A stretch of 19,427 bases of DNA. Source: Oscillospiraceae bacterium. Lineage in GTDB: Bacteria > Bacillota_A > Clostridia > Oscillospirales > Oscillospiraceae. Under the pieces are notes generated by a model. The model ran no database searches. It was not told where the DNA came from and worked only from the letters and a program-made list of their open reading frames with translations. Positions 7,411-14,186 of this stretch are shown in pieces. The stretch covers positions 1 through 19,427 of the forward strand of contig JAFQDR010000001.1 of the NCBI GenBank assembly GCA_017415945.1, read 5' to 3'. A program made the translations under genes and the position numbers. The stretch's first letter is position 1. The number at the start of each line of letters is the position of its first letter.

Positions 7411-8517
7411 ATGAAGAAAAAAACAGTCCTGAAATGGACCGGAAGAATACTGCTCATCCTGCTTGTACTGCTGCTGTTGTTCACACTGGTGACATTCATT
7501 GTGCATCGAGTCAAGACCAGTCAGGAAGTGGCCTCTTTAAAAGAAAAAGGATACTACAACCCTGTATCCGTGGGAGATTATTCTCTGAATACTGCCATAT
7601 TTGGAAATCCCGAAGGTGAACATACCATCGTCGGACTTGCGGGCCTTGGCATGGGTGACTATGCCGTTACCGCAAGACAGATGACTGCATGTCTTGAGGA
7701 GAAAAACAAGATCGTCTTCATTGACCGTGCAGGATATGGCTTCAGCGATGATACCGAAAACGACATGACCCTGGAATACATCGTAGAGGACTACCGCAAA
7801 GCCCTGCAAAATGCTGGCATCGAAGGCCCGTACATCCTCATGCCCCATTCCATCGGCGGCGCATATGCCAATTACTGGGTGAGCCATTATCCTGAGGAAA
7901 TCGAGGGGATCGTCTTTGTGGATGGTTCACAGCTGAGTGCGGATGCCTTTTCGGAGGAAGAAAGTTATGAAATCGGCGTGGGGGACCGATTTTTGGCAGT
8001 GCTTGCGAAGCTGGGCTTCAGCCGCTATGTTCTGCGTGAGTACCAGGATCTCTATCCCGATCATTGCACGGAGGAAGAACAGTATCTCGGCGATGCCCTG
8101 ACGCTGATGACGCTGGATTCCCTTGCAACTACATCGGAAAGCGGCAGGCTTGGGGAGATTGCACAGGAGGCATTCGACGGCATTGTAACGAACGATGTCC
8201 CGAAGCTTTACATCTGCGCCAGCTGGGGCGTGCAGACGAAAGAGGATCTGATTGAGAGGAACAAGTGGAGAAACCGTCAGATTGAAATCAATGATATGGA
8301 TATGGAACCGTTTCCGCTGGAGTATACTGATGCAGAGGCAGCGGAGATTCTGCAGGAATATGAAGAAGCCAGACAAGATATTCTTGTCCCGTACATCGAA
8401 AAGATGGGCAGCTGCGAGCTTGTCTGCCTTGTCGGAGATCATCTGATTTATCAGCAAAAGCCGGAGGAATGCGGTCAGATCATCAAGGAATTCATTGCAG
8501 AGATTGAACAGGAATAA
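7411..8517 (+). CDS. Membrane-anchored alpha/beta hydrolase
   Basis: 368 residues. An uncleaved N-terminal helix (about 10-32, very Leu-rich after KKKTVLKWTGR) should anchor it with the enzyme outside the membrane. The alpha/beta-hydrolase core starts near residue 55. It shows an oxyanion-loop region GLAGLGMGDY, the strand KIVFIDRAGYGFSD, a nucleophile elbow MPHSIGGAY with S147 (Pro replaces the first Gly of G-x-S-x-G, as in many hydrolases of this type) and a late histidine H344 in GDHLIYQQKPEE. The acid of the triad is not certain; D171 after strand VFVDG is one candidate. Substrate unknown; ester or peptide bonds are typical. The start at 7411 has AGGTG 6 nt upstream; the frame is open further upstream, but that stretch contains the promoter. 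It is the first gene of an operon running to 11016. Confidence 0.88.
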   Translation: MKKKTVLKWTGRILLILLVLLLLFTLVTFIVHRVKTSQEVASLKEKGYYNPVSVGDYSLNTAIFGNPEGEHTIVGLAGLGMGDYAVTARQMTACLEEKNKIVFIDRAGYGFSDDTENDMTLEYIVEDYRKALQNAGIEGPYILMPHSIGGAYANYWVSHYPEEIEGIVFVDGSQLSADAFSEEESYEIGVGDRFLAVLAKLGFSRYVLREYQDLYPDHCTEEEQYLGDALTLMTLDSLATTSESGRLGEIAQEAFDGIVTNDVPKLYICASWGVQTKEDLIERNKWRNRQIEINDMDMEPFPLEYTDAEAAEILQEYEEARQDILVPYIEKMGSCELVCLVGDHLIYQQKPEECGQIIKEFIAEIEQE

Positions 8518-8560
8518 GGAGATTTCCATAAAAAACTAAAAAGTATCGGAGGAACCCACT

Positions 8561-9052
8561 ATGTTCGAAGAAGAAATTACACTTCTGAAGCGGCTTTCAG
8601 ACAACTATGCGGATGAAATCAACATGGATTTCCGAGACGGTGCGAGTCCCGAAGACATCGCTGCCTTTGAACAGGAAACCGGTTTGATACTTCCGGAGGA
8701 AGTCAGAGCATTGTATCAGGAAGTGGGCGGTTTCGATGGCTTCATGACCTATATGAACCTCTGGGATCTGGAAATGATTGAGAAAAACTACAAGGCAGGC
8801 TATAACGACTGGGTGAAAAAGGGTGACGGCGATCAGTACCTCGTTCTTGGTTCTACCGGAGGCGGTGAATATCTTTTAATGGAGATCACAAGCGGACAAC
8901 TTCTGAGATATGGTGATGAGGGCGATGTTATGCCCATCCCGTCTATGAGAACACTGCTTTACTGGAACATCGAAACATTATATGAAAATGTATCCGATGA
9001 AGAGGATGCAATCATCGAAGACTATCTGCAGAAAATGCGGATCAACGACTGA
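8561..9052 (+). CDS. SMI1/KNR4 (SUKH) family protein
   Basis: 163 residues, matching the SUKH fold: the GASPEDIAAFEQETGLILPEEVRALYQEVGGF segment is the family's hallmark helix-loop-helix, and a WDLEMI strand and a GGGEYLLM strand follow. In bacteria SUKH proteins often act as immunity proteins against secreted or contact-delivered toxins, but many lie alone, as here. No toxin gene, Rhs or polymorphic-toxin tail is nearby, so an immunity role is not supported by context. GGAGG at 8549-8553 precedes the ATG by 7 nt. The 43-bp gap from the hydrolase gene has no terminator or promoter that I can see, so they are probably co-transcribed. Confidence 0.85.
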   Translation: MFEEEITLLKRLSDNYADEINMDFRDGASPEDIAAFEQETGLILPEEVRALYQEVGGFDGFMTYMNLWDLEMIEKNYKAGYNDWVKKGDGDQYLVLGSTGGGEYLLMEITSGQLLRYGDEGDVMPIPSMRTLLYWNIETLYENVSDEEDAIIEDYLQKMRIND

Positions 9053-9072
9053 TCTCACATGAAAGGACTGCC

Positions 9073-9516
9073 ATGAAAATCTATATTGATGCCGACGGTT
9101 GTCCCGTTGTCAGACATACACTCCGAATCGCAAAACAATTTGCTGTTCCCTGCGTGATCCTCTGTGATACAGCACACAGAATCGAGCACGAAGGAGCCGA
9201 AACCATCGTCGTTTCTCAAGGGGCGGACAGCGTGGATTTCCGCCTTGTGAATCTGATCGCCAAAGACGACATCGTCATCACACAGGATTATGGTCTTGCT
9301 GCGATGTGCCTCGGAAAGCAGTCCATCGTTCTTCATCAGGACGGAAAACAGTATACAGAGGACAATATCTGCGGTCTGCTGGAATTTCGGGCCATCGGAA
9401 AGAAAATCCGCCGCAGCAGCGGAAGAACAAAAGGTTTACCAAAACGAACCGCACAGCAGGATCAGGAGTTTGAACGTGCACTAACTTGCCTTCTGAAGGA
9501 GAAATGTCATGAATGA
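9073..9516 (+). CDS. YaiI/YqxD family protein (DUF188, PIN-like)
   Basis: 147 residues, the family's usual length. It opens with the diagnostic MKIYIDADGCPVV, whose aspartates D6 and D8 form the acidic start seen in PIN-like nuclease folds. An internal DIVITQDYGLA segment gives further acidic residues, and the basic tail includes KKIRRSSGRTKG. The family is widespread but biochemically uncharacterised; nuclease activity is inferred only from the fold. AAAGGA lies 7 nt before the ATG. The gene begins 21 bp after the SMI1/KNR4 stop and its end overlaps the next gene by 8 bp, so translation is probably coupled to the dehydrogenase. Confidence 0.93.
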   Translation: MKIYIDADGCPVVRHTLRIAKQFAVPCVILCDTAHRIEHEGAETIVVSQGADSVDFRLVNLIAKDDIVITQDYGLAAMCLGKQSIVLHQDGKQYTEDNICGLLEFRAIGKKIRRSSGRTKGLPKRTAQQDQEFERALTCLLKEKCHE

Positions 9517-10219
9517 ATTTGCAAATAAGGTTGCTGTTGTTACGGGCGGTGCCAATGGAATCGGGAAATGCATTGCTGAAGAATTTCGTAAAGCCGGTGC
9601 CATTGTTCATGTGATCGATAAGGCTGAGGGAAATCATTTTGTCGGGGACATTGCCGATCAGCATACACTTGAACAATTTGCGGCTCATGTTCTTTCCGAA
9701 CACCAAAGCATTGACTACCTCATTCACAATGCCCTACCCCTGATGAAAGGCATTGATGAATGCAGTTATGACGAGTTCCAGTATGCTCTTGCCGTAGGCG
9801 TCACTGCTCCCTTCTATCTTACGAAATTGTTTGCTGCCCATTTCAATGCAGGTGGAGCCATTGTCAATATTTCATCCTCACGTGATCGTATGAGTCAGCC
9901 GCAGACAGAAAGCTACACAGCAGCAAAAGGCGGCATTGCGGCACTCACACATGCACTGGCAGTGAGTCTTTCCGGAAAAGTGCGGGTGAATTCCATTTCT
10001 CCCGGCTGGATCGATACGGCTTATACTGTATACGAGGGCGCCGATGCCGTCCAGCAGCCCTGCGGACGGGTCGGCCATCCCCTCGACATCGCCCACATGG
10101 TGATGTTTCTCTGCTCGCAGAAAGCCGGCTTCATCACGGGCGAAAACATCTGCATCGACGGGGGCATGACCAAGCAGATGATCTACCACGGTGATCATGG
10201 CTGGCATTTGTCCGATTGA
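9509..10219 (+). CDS. Short-chain dehydrogenase/reductase (SDR)
   Basis: 236 residues, a classical SDR. The cofactor motif TGGANGIG is at 12-19, and D37 at the end of the second strand favours NAD over NADP. The structural N-x-A motif reads HNAL (N74). The catalytic serine lies in NISSS (S122/S123), and Y136 and K140 form Y-x-x-x-K in SYTAAK. The family's C-terminal substrate region and ENICIDGGM strand are present, so the enzyme looks complete and active. Substrate unknown. AAGGAG (9496-9501) precedes the ATG, which lies within the end of the DUF188 gene (8-bp overlap). The tail MIYHGDHGWHLSD is His/Trp-rich. Confidence 0.93.
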   Translation: MNEFANKVAVVTGGANGIGKCIAEEFRKAGAIVHVIDKAEGNHFVGDIADQHTLEQFAAHVLSEHQSIDYLIHNALPLMKGIDECSYDEFQYALAVGVTAPFYLTKLFAAHFNAGGAIVNISSSRDRMSQPQTESYTAAKGGIAALTHALAVSLSGKVRVNSISPGWIDTAYTVYEGADAVQQPCGRVGHPLDIAHMVMFLCSQKAGFITGENICIDGGMTKQMIYHGDHGWHLSD

Positions 10220-10239
10220 TGTATTAAGGAGCTGATTGC

Positions 10240-11016
10240 ATGACACAGGATGAAATGAACATTCTTGTACCGGAAAAGCTGAGGCTGATTGAAGAAGAAT
10301 TCGATGTAAAAGTGCTGCTTGCTGTCGAATCGGGCAGCCGTGCGTGGGGCTTTGCCTCACCCGACAGCGATTTTGATGTCCGGTTTATCTATAAGCGACC
10401 GAAGGATCATTATCTGCATCTGCAAAAAACACGGGATGTGATTGAATTGCCCGTGGATGACACCTGGGATGTCAATGGCTGGGATCTCGATAAAACAATC
10501 CGTCTGCTCTTCAAGTCCAATCCAACACTGTTTGAGTGGATGCAATCACCGATCTGCTACCGCCGGACGGATTTCATCGACCGCATTGCGCCTTTGATGC
10601 AGGATTATTTCTCTCCGAAGAATATGATATACCACTATCTGAATACAGCCCGCGCACAGGTAAAGGCTTATCTGCAGGATGATTTTGTTATTGCAAAAAA
10701 GTATTTCTATGCAATCCGTCCCCTGCTCGCCTGCGAATGGGTGGCGGACACCAACACTGCCCCGCCTGTTCTCTTTGATGATCTGGTGAATGCCTATCTG
10801 CCCGAGTCTCTGCGTGCACCGCTTGACTATCTGCTTGATATCAAGCTGCATTCCGAAGAAAAGGCTGTGATTCCTTCGCTTCCAGAGATGAACAGTTACA
10901 TCGAAAAAAGCATTGCACACTTTGATTTCATCGTGAACAACATGCCGAAAGAAGAATGGAAAGGTTGGGATGCACTCAATGCATTTTTCCTGTCCGAACT
11001 TTCAAATGATGAATAA
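10240..11016 (+). CDS. RlaP-like nucleotidyltransferase (DNA polymerase beta superfamily)
   Basis: 258 residues matching the RlaP family (RNA repair pathway DNA polymerase beta family, PF10127). The nucleotidyltransferase core shows GSRAWGFASPDSDFDVRF: G32-S33 is the nucleotide-binding pair and D44/D46 the metal-binding acids. A WDVNGWDL segment and a helical C-terminal half with LNTARAQVKAYL complete the family pattern. Some relatives occur beside RNA ligase or RNA-repair genes; no ligase is visible in this window, so the target is open. AAGGAG lies 7-8 nt before the ATG, and the gene begins 20 bp after the dehydrogenase stop. It is the last gene of the operon and is followed at once by a strong terminator. 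Confidence 0.9.
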   Translation: MTQDEMNILVPEKLRLIEEEFDVKVLLAVESGSRAWGFASPDSDFDVRFIYKRPKDHYLHLQKTRDVIELPVDDTWDVNGWDLDKTIRLLFKSNPTLFEWMQSPICYRRTDFIDRIAPLMQDYFSPKNMIYHYLNTARAQVKAYLQDDFVIAKKYFYAIRPLLACEWVADTNTAPPVLFDDLVNAYLPESLRAPLDYLLDIKLHSEEKAVIPSLPEMNSYIEKSIAHFDFIVNNMPKEEWKGWDALNAFFLSELSNDE

Positions 11017-11018
11017 GC

Positions 11019-11053
11019 AAAAAAGAGACAGCATGGCACTGTCTCTTTTTTTT
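11019..11053. terminator. Bidirectional terminator between the nucleotidyltransferase and sigma factor genes
   Basis: AAAAAAGAGACAG (11019-11031) pairs with CTGTCTCTTTTTT from 11039 around a 7-nt loop, with an A-run on the left and a T-run on the right. The genes on both sides converge on it: one stop lies 3 bases away on the plus strand and the other about 4 bases away on the minus strand. Confidence 0.88.
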
Positions 11054-11056
11054 GGT

Positions 11057-12646
11057 TTATTTTCCAAGGAAAAGAATCGTCAGAAGGCCCTTTCGCTGTT
11101 CCTGTGTTGGCATAGACAGTACACCCATCTCATGGAGCAGCTCCATCACCTGTGTGTGCAACCACTGTGCTGAATTCTGAAGATAATACCGAATCTGTTC
11201 ATGCATGTGCTTTGGCTGATTCAGAATCGCTGCCTGCGTTGCTTTATGTGCATATTCCTTTGCTTGCTGAATGATTGCCTCCGAAGGTTCCGCCAAACTT
11301 TCTCTCCACTTGCTTGCGCTGTCACAAACGATGATGTTTACCTTGTAACTGTCCCCCATTTTCAAGAGATAGCCTTTGTCCAGAAGACGCTGATAGCTTT
11401 CGATATTAGCGGCATTTTCAGGAAGATCGCCTCTAAGAAAATGATAGAGTTTATCATAGTCCTCTGTCAAATTGTCCATCCAGAAACCACGTCGGGCAGT
11501 GTATTCGCAGTCAAGCTGCCAGCTCTCCCACCAGATACCATCAGTATCACGATTGTGCCACATATCCCCGCAGCTCCAGTATTTGTTGTAAGCGCCATTT
11601 TCCTTGATATAGTCATTCAAAAGAGATGCATTGGCCATATATTCACCGCCATCGGGACGTTTCACGCAGTATTTATTCGTGATCTCAGCAACACCAAGTT
11701 TATGTGAAAGAAAAACAACCATCGCCCATTTGAGCAGATTCAAATCGTCATCGGGTACCCTCATAAAATCAGGGATCTCCGTCACATTTTGCAGAAACGG
11801 TGCATAGAACTCCTGCGCAAAGATTCTGGCATATCTGGGATCGATCTCAGAACGAATCGCATCGGCCTCCATACTTGGTATTTCAATATGAATATTGGCT
11901 AGATATCTTCCATCCTGCTGTAAATCCATGAATCCATACTCTTCAAGCACTGCGATCTCATCCTCGACAAAGAGTGGATTAACTCCTAGTTCCTCAGCAA
12001 TTTCCTGAATGCTTCTTGCCTTATGATATGCGGCATATACAATATTCTGCGTTAATGATTTTGCAAGAAATGCTGCAGTATCTCCTTTTTTTCCGGGACT
12101 GCCGGAATGCCCCATATTATACAACCGAATGGGTTCCGTTCCGAGATTACCCGTTGTTCTTACTTTCTGCATACCCATTTTTAACTCCTTTCGTGAACAT
12201 GACAGGTGCCATTTCACTGTATTTTCATTGATTGAGAGTAATTCTGCAATCTCTCTGACTTTTCTGTTGTGAAAATAATGCTGTATAATGATCTCACGCT
12301 GCGTTTTTGACAAGTATGTGATCTCACGGCGTAGAAGACCATAGCTTTCATCTTCAAACAAATCCATTGTAAAATCATTGCTGTCAGGGATCTGATCCAT
12401 TCCATCAAATGAAGTCCATTTCATTTTTCCATCGATATACCGTGCATACACATTTTTGGCTATACGCCAAATATAGCCATCCGGATTCGAAATATGATCC
12501 TGACTAAGCAATGATGTATACACTTGAACGGTGATTTCTGATGCCAGCTCCTCGGCGTCATCAATCTTAGACATTCTGGACATGGCAAATCCAAATATCT
12601 TTTTTGTATATGATGAAATCATTTTATCCGCTTCCTGTTTTTTCAT
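11057..12646 (-). CDS. ECF sigma-70 factor with long C-terminal regulatory extension
   Basis: 529 residues, against about 160-200 for a simple ECF sigma factor. Region sigma2 spans about 11-72 (DDAEELASEITVQVYTSL, then GYIWRIAKNVYARY for core binding and -10 recognition). Region sigma4 spans about 108-157 (LSKTQREIIIQHYF, then the IAELLSINENTVKWHL helix-turn-helix for the -35). A second helix-turn-helix follows at about 190-255 (IQEIAEELGVNPLFVEDEIAVLEEYGF), ArsR/MarR-like. The remaining 275 residues match nothing I recognise; they include a cluster of six Trp and two Cys at 357-389. No anti-sigma factor is adjacent, so the extension may itself control activity. Related long ECF proteins occur in gut Firmicutes. 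AGGAG sits 5 nt upstream of the ATG. It is transcribed alone. Confidence 0.88.
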   Translation of the reverse strand: MKKQEADKMISSYTKKIFGFAMSRMSKIDDAEELASEITVQVYTSLLSQDHISNPDGYIWRIAKNVYARYIDGKMKWTSFDGMDQIPDSNDFTMDLFEDESYGLLRREITYLSKTQREIIIQHYFHNRKVREIAELLSINENTVKWHLSCSRKELKMGMQKVRTTGNLGTEPIRLYNMGHSGSPGKKGDTAAFLAKSLTQNIVYAAYHKARSIQEIAEELGVNPLFVEDEIAVLEEYGFMDLQQDGRYLANIHIEIPSMEADAIRSEIDPRYARIFAQEFYAPFLQNVTEIPDFMRVPDDDLNLLKWAMVVFLSHKLGVAEITNKYCVKRPDGGEYMANASLLNDYIKENGAYNKYWSCGDMWHNRDTDGIWWESWQLDCEYTARRGFWMDNLTEDYDKLYHFLRGDLPENAANIESYQRLLDKGYLLKMGDSYKVNIIVCDSASKWRESLAEPSEAIIQQAKEYAHKATQAAILNQPKHMHEQIRYYLQNSAQWLHTQVMELLHEMGVLSMPTQEQRKGLLTILFLGK

Positions 12647-12663
12647 TGTGTCTCCTCACTTTA

Positions 12664-12673
12664 AGAACGTTCT
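12664..12673. repeat. Perfect 10-bp palindrome in the sigma factor leader
   Basis: AGAACGTTCT is fully self-complementary and lies between the sigma-A promoter and the start codon of the sigma factor gene, about 18 bp before the ATG. It could be an operator; no binder is identified. Confidence 0.5.
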
Positions 12674-12716
12674 CATTTATATAGTGTGCCGTCCCCCAAA
12701 AAGGTTGGTCAGAATT

Positions 12717-12745
12717 ATCATAGCTCTTTATTGCTTATTTGTCAA
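12717..12745 (-). promoter_or_regulatory. Sigma-A promoter of the ECF sigma factor gene
   Basis: On the minus strand, TTGACA (12740-12745), a 17-bp spacer and TATGAT (12717-12722). The start point is expected near 12710, which gives a leader of about 64 nt. I could not make a convincing ECF-type (AAC-containing) promoter here, so autoregulation by the encoded sigma factor is not shown. Confidence 0.78.
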
Positions 12746-12781
12746 TATCAAAAAAGCAGCATCTGTATTTATCCTGAATGC

Positions 12782-12810
12782 TTGCCTTACAGGTGAAAGT
12801 ATGTTATAAT
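12782..12810 (+). promoter_or_regulatory. Sigma-A promoter of the fused-gene operon
   Basis: TTGCCT (12782-12787), a 17-bp spacer and TATAAT (12805-12810), preceded by TG to give an extended -10. It lies back to back with the sigma factor promoter, 37 bp away. No other promoter is apparent before 15041. Confidence 0.78.
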
Positions 12811-12841
12811 GTAAGCAATAAGACCAAAGGGGGATTCAACT

Positions 12842-13501
12842 ATGCAGACAATCGAATCCATCATCGAACGAATTATACGTATGGAACAGTACTATGACAC
12901 GCTGCTTTCCGCCATAAAAGAGAACCCGATTCCTGATACACCCGCACTGCGATCCGCTGCGGATGCACTCAACGACTACCTTAACAGCGGCCGGTGGCTT
13001 GCCGATTACGAAGCCGATGAACGCGGTAGGCTGCCACGGAATCTCAAGCGCGGTGTCCTCTCACAGGACGGTCTGTACAATCTCCTGCATGATTTCCAGA
13101 ACAGAAAGGAAGAGGTTTCAATGATCAAAGGCATTCATCATATTTCCATGAAAACACAGAATGAAGAGGAATACAGAAAGGCACGCCATTTTTATACAGA
13201 AACACTTGGACTGGCTGTCATTAAGGAGTGTGATGCCTGCATTCTTCTGGATACGGGAGCGGGAGTCGTGGAAATCTTCCGGAATGCCACGGAAGCACTT
13301 CCCCAAGGTGTGATCCGGCATTTTGCATTTACAGTGGACGACGTACAGGCCTGTACCGACGCAGTCGAAGCTGCAGGATATGAAGTATTCATTCGGCCCA
13401 AAACCGTGCAGATCGGCGGTGATCCTGCATTCCCTGCCAGCATCGCATTCTGTCGCGGGCCGCTCGGTGAAGAGATCGAATTTTTCTCTCAGGGATGGTG
13501 A
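12842..13501 (+). CDS. DUF4298-VOC (glyoxalase-like) fusion protein
   Basis: 219 residues made of two normally separate units. Residues 1-93 match DUF4298, seen in MEQYYDTLL and the strongly conserved WLADYEADERGRLPRNLKRGVLSQDGLYNLL run; its function is unknown. Residues 94-219 are a complete VOC/glyoxalase-bleomycin resistance domain, with likely metal ligands H99/H100, E144, H160 and E211/E213. The VOC part opens with its own ATG (13121), behind AAAGGA and AGAGG, so a free 126-residue VOC protein is probably made too. The boundary is one nucleotide from an ATGA stop/start overlap. The first start has AGGGGGA upstream. The gene is the first of an operon running to 15041. Which form is real, fusion or two proteins, is not settled by sequence alone. 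Confidence 0.8.
   Translation: MQTIESIIERIIRMEQYYDTLLSAIKENPIPDTPALRSAADALNDYLNSGRWLADYEADERGRLPRNLKRGVLSQDGLYNLLHDFQNRKEEVSMIKGIHHISMKTQNEEEYRKARHFYTETLGLAVIKECDACILLDTGAGVVEIFRNATEALPQGVIRHFAFTVDDVQACTDAVEAAGYEVFIRPKTVQIGGDPAFPASIAFCRGPLGEEIEFFSQGW
13105..13123 (+). promoter_or_regulatory. Internal Shine-Dalgarno site and start codon of the VOC domain
   Basis: AAAGGA (13105-13110) and AGAGGT (13111-13116) precede an in-frame ATG at 13121. The site falls exactly at the DUF4298/VOC boundary, as expected for a former or still active independent start. A TGA overlaps the ATG in the next reading frame (13122-13124). Confidence 0.65.
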
Positions 13502-13506
13502 GGAAC

Positions 13507-14169
13507 ATGGAACACCTGCAATTCCGTTGTGATGTGTGCGGTGAAATTGTACAAATGAAAAAGGACGTAAAACCACCCTTCGCTGATTGGGGCTATAATT
13601 CCTGTGTGGAGTGGTCGGATTTTGAAGACGATGTCCCCGCACTGAACGAAAGACATTGGCAGCGCAGCAGCGTGACACCGTTCCAAAGTCAAAGACGGCT
13701 ATTATTCGTGCAAAAACCATTTGACGAGGCGATCGGCAGTACATTCTGGGTCAAATTCGAACCTGCGCTTTTGGCTCTTAATGGCTGGGATGATGTGCCT
13801 GATACAGAGATTCAAAAATGTGCCATGGTGCGCTGTCGATTCGAGAGAATTCTTTCTGCCGATACAGCATGTGCATGGATCGAAGTCGGTATTCTGCAAG
13901 TGATTCCGCTGCACGAACTGTATCGCCATTACAGTGAACGCATTGTCATTCACCCCCTTGATTTGTTCCATGGATTTGAAAAGGAGACGGAAACCATCTT
14001 CCGCAGTGAGCAATGGCATATTGTCGGCTGGTCAGCGCAGGGGGACTGTGGTCAAACCAATTGGATTTTCACTGACGATTCCGGAACACCCCATCTTGTA
14101 CTTGCGCTCTCATATGGATATGACGAAGAAGTTCTGCATATGGGAAATATTCTATCAATTAGAATCTAA
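13507..14169 (+). CDS. Uncharacterised protein with an N-terminal CxxC
   Basis: 220 residues that I do not recognise. The N-terminus FRCDVCGEIVQMKKD (C8, C11) looks like half of a zinc ribbon, with C33 nearby, but no second Cys pair follows, so metal binding is doubtful. The middle (FWVKFEPALLALNGWDDVPDTEIQ, then MVRCRFERILS and AWIEVGILQVIPL) is a mixed beta-rich domain, and the C-terminus has GWSAQGDCGQTNWIF. No signal peptide or membrane segment is present, so it is cytoplasmic. The ATG at 13507 is preferred because GGTGA lies 5 nt upstream; an ATG at 13495 would overlap the previous stop by 7 nt and has AGGG directly against it. It is the second reading frame of the fused-gene operon. Confidence 0.75.
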   Translation: MEHLQFRCDVCGEIVQMKKDVKPPFADWGYNSCVEWSDFEDDVPALNERHWQRSSVTPFQSQRRLLFVQKPFDEAIGSTFWVKFEPALLALNGWDDVPDTEIQKCAMVRCRFERILSADTACAWIEVGILQVIPLHELYRHYSERIVIHPLDLFHGFEKETETIFRSEQWHIVGWSAQGDCGQTNWIFTDDSGTPHLVLALSYGYDEEVLHMGNILSIRI

Positions 14170-14186
14170 TAAAAAGGAGCAAGCAT

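Noticed and set aside
8561..9052. SUKH protein as evidence of a polymorphic-toxin immunity locus
   Set aside because: No toxin, Rhs, WXG100 or secretion gene is nearby, and solitary SUKH genes are common.
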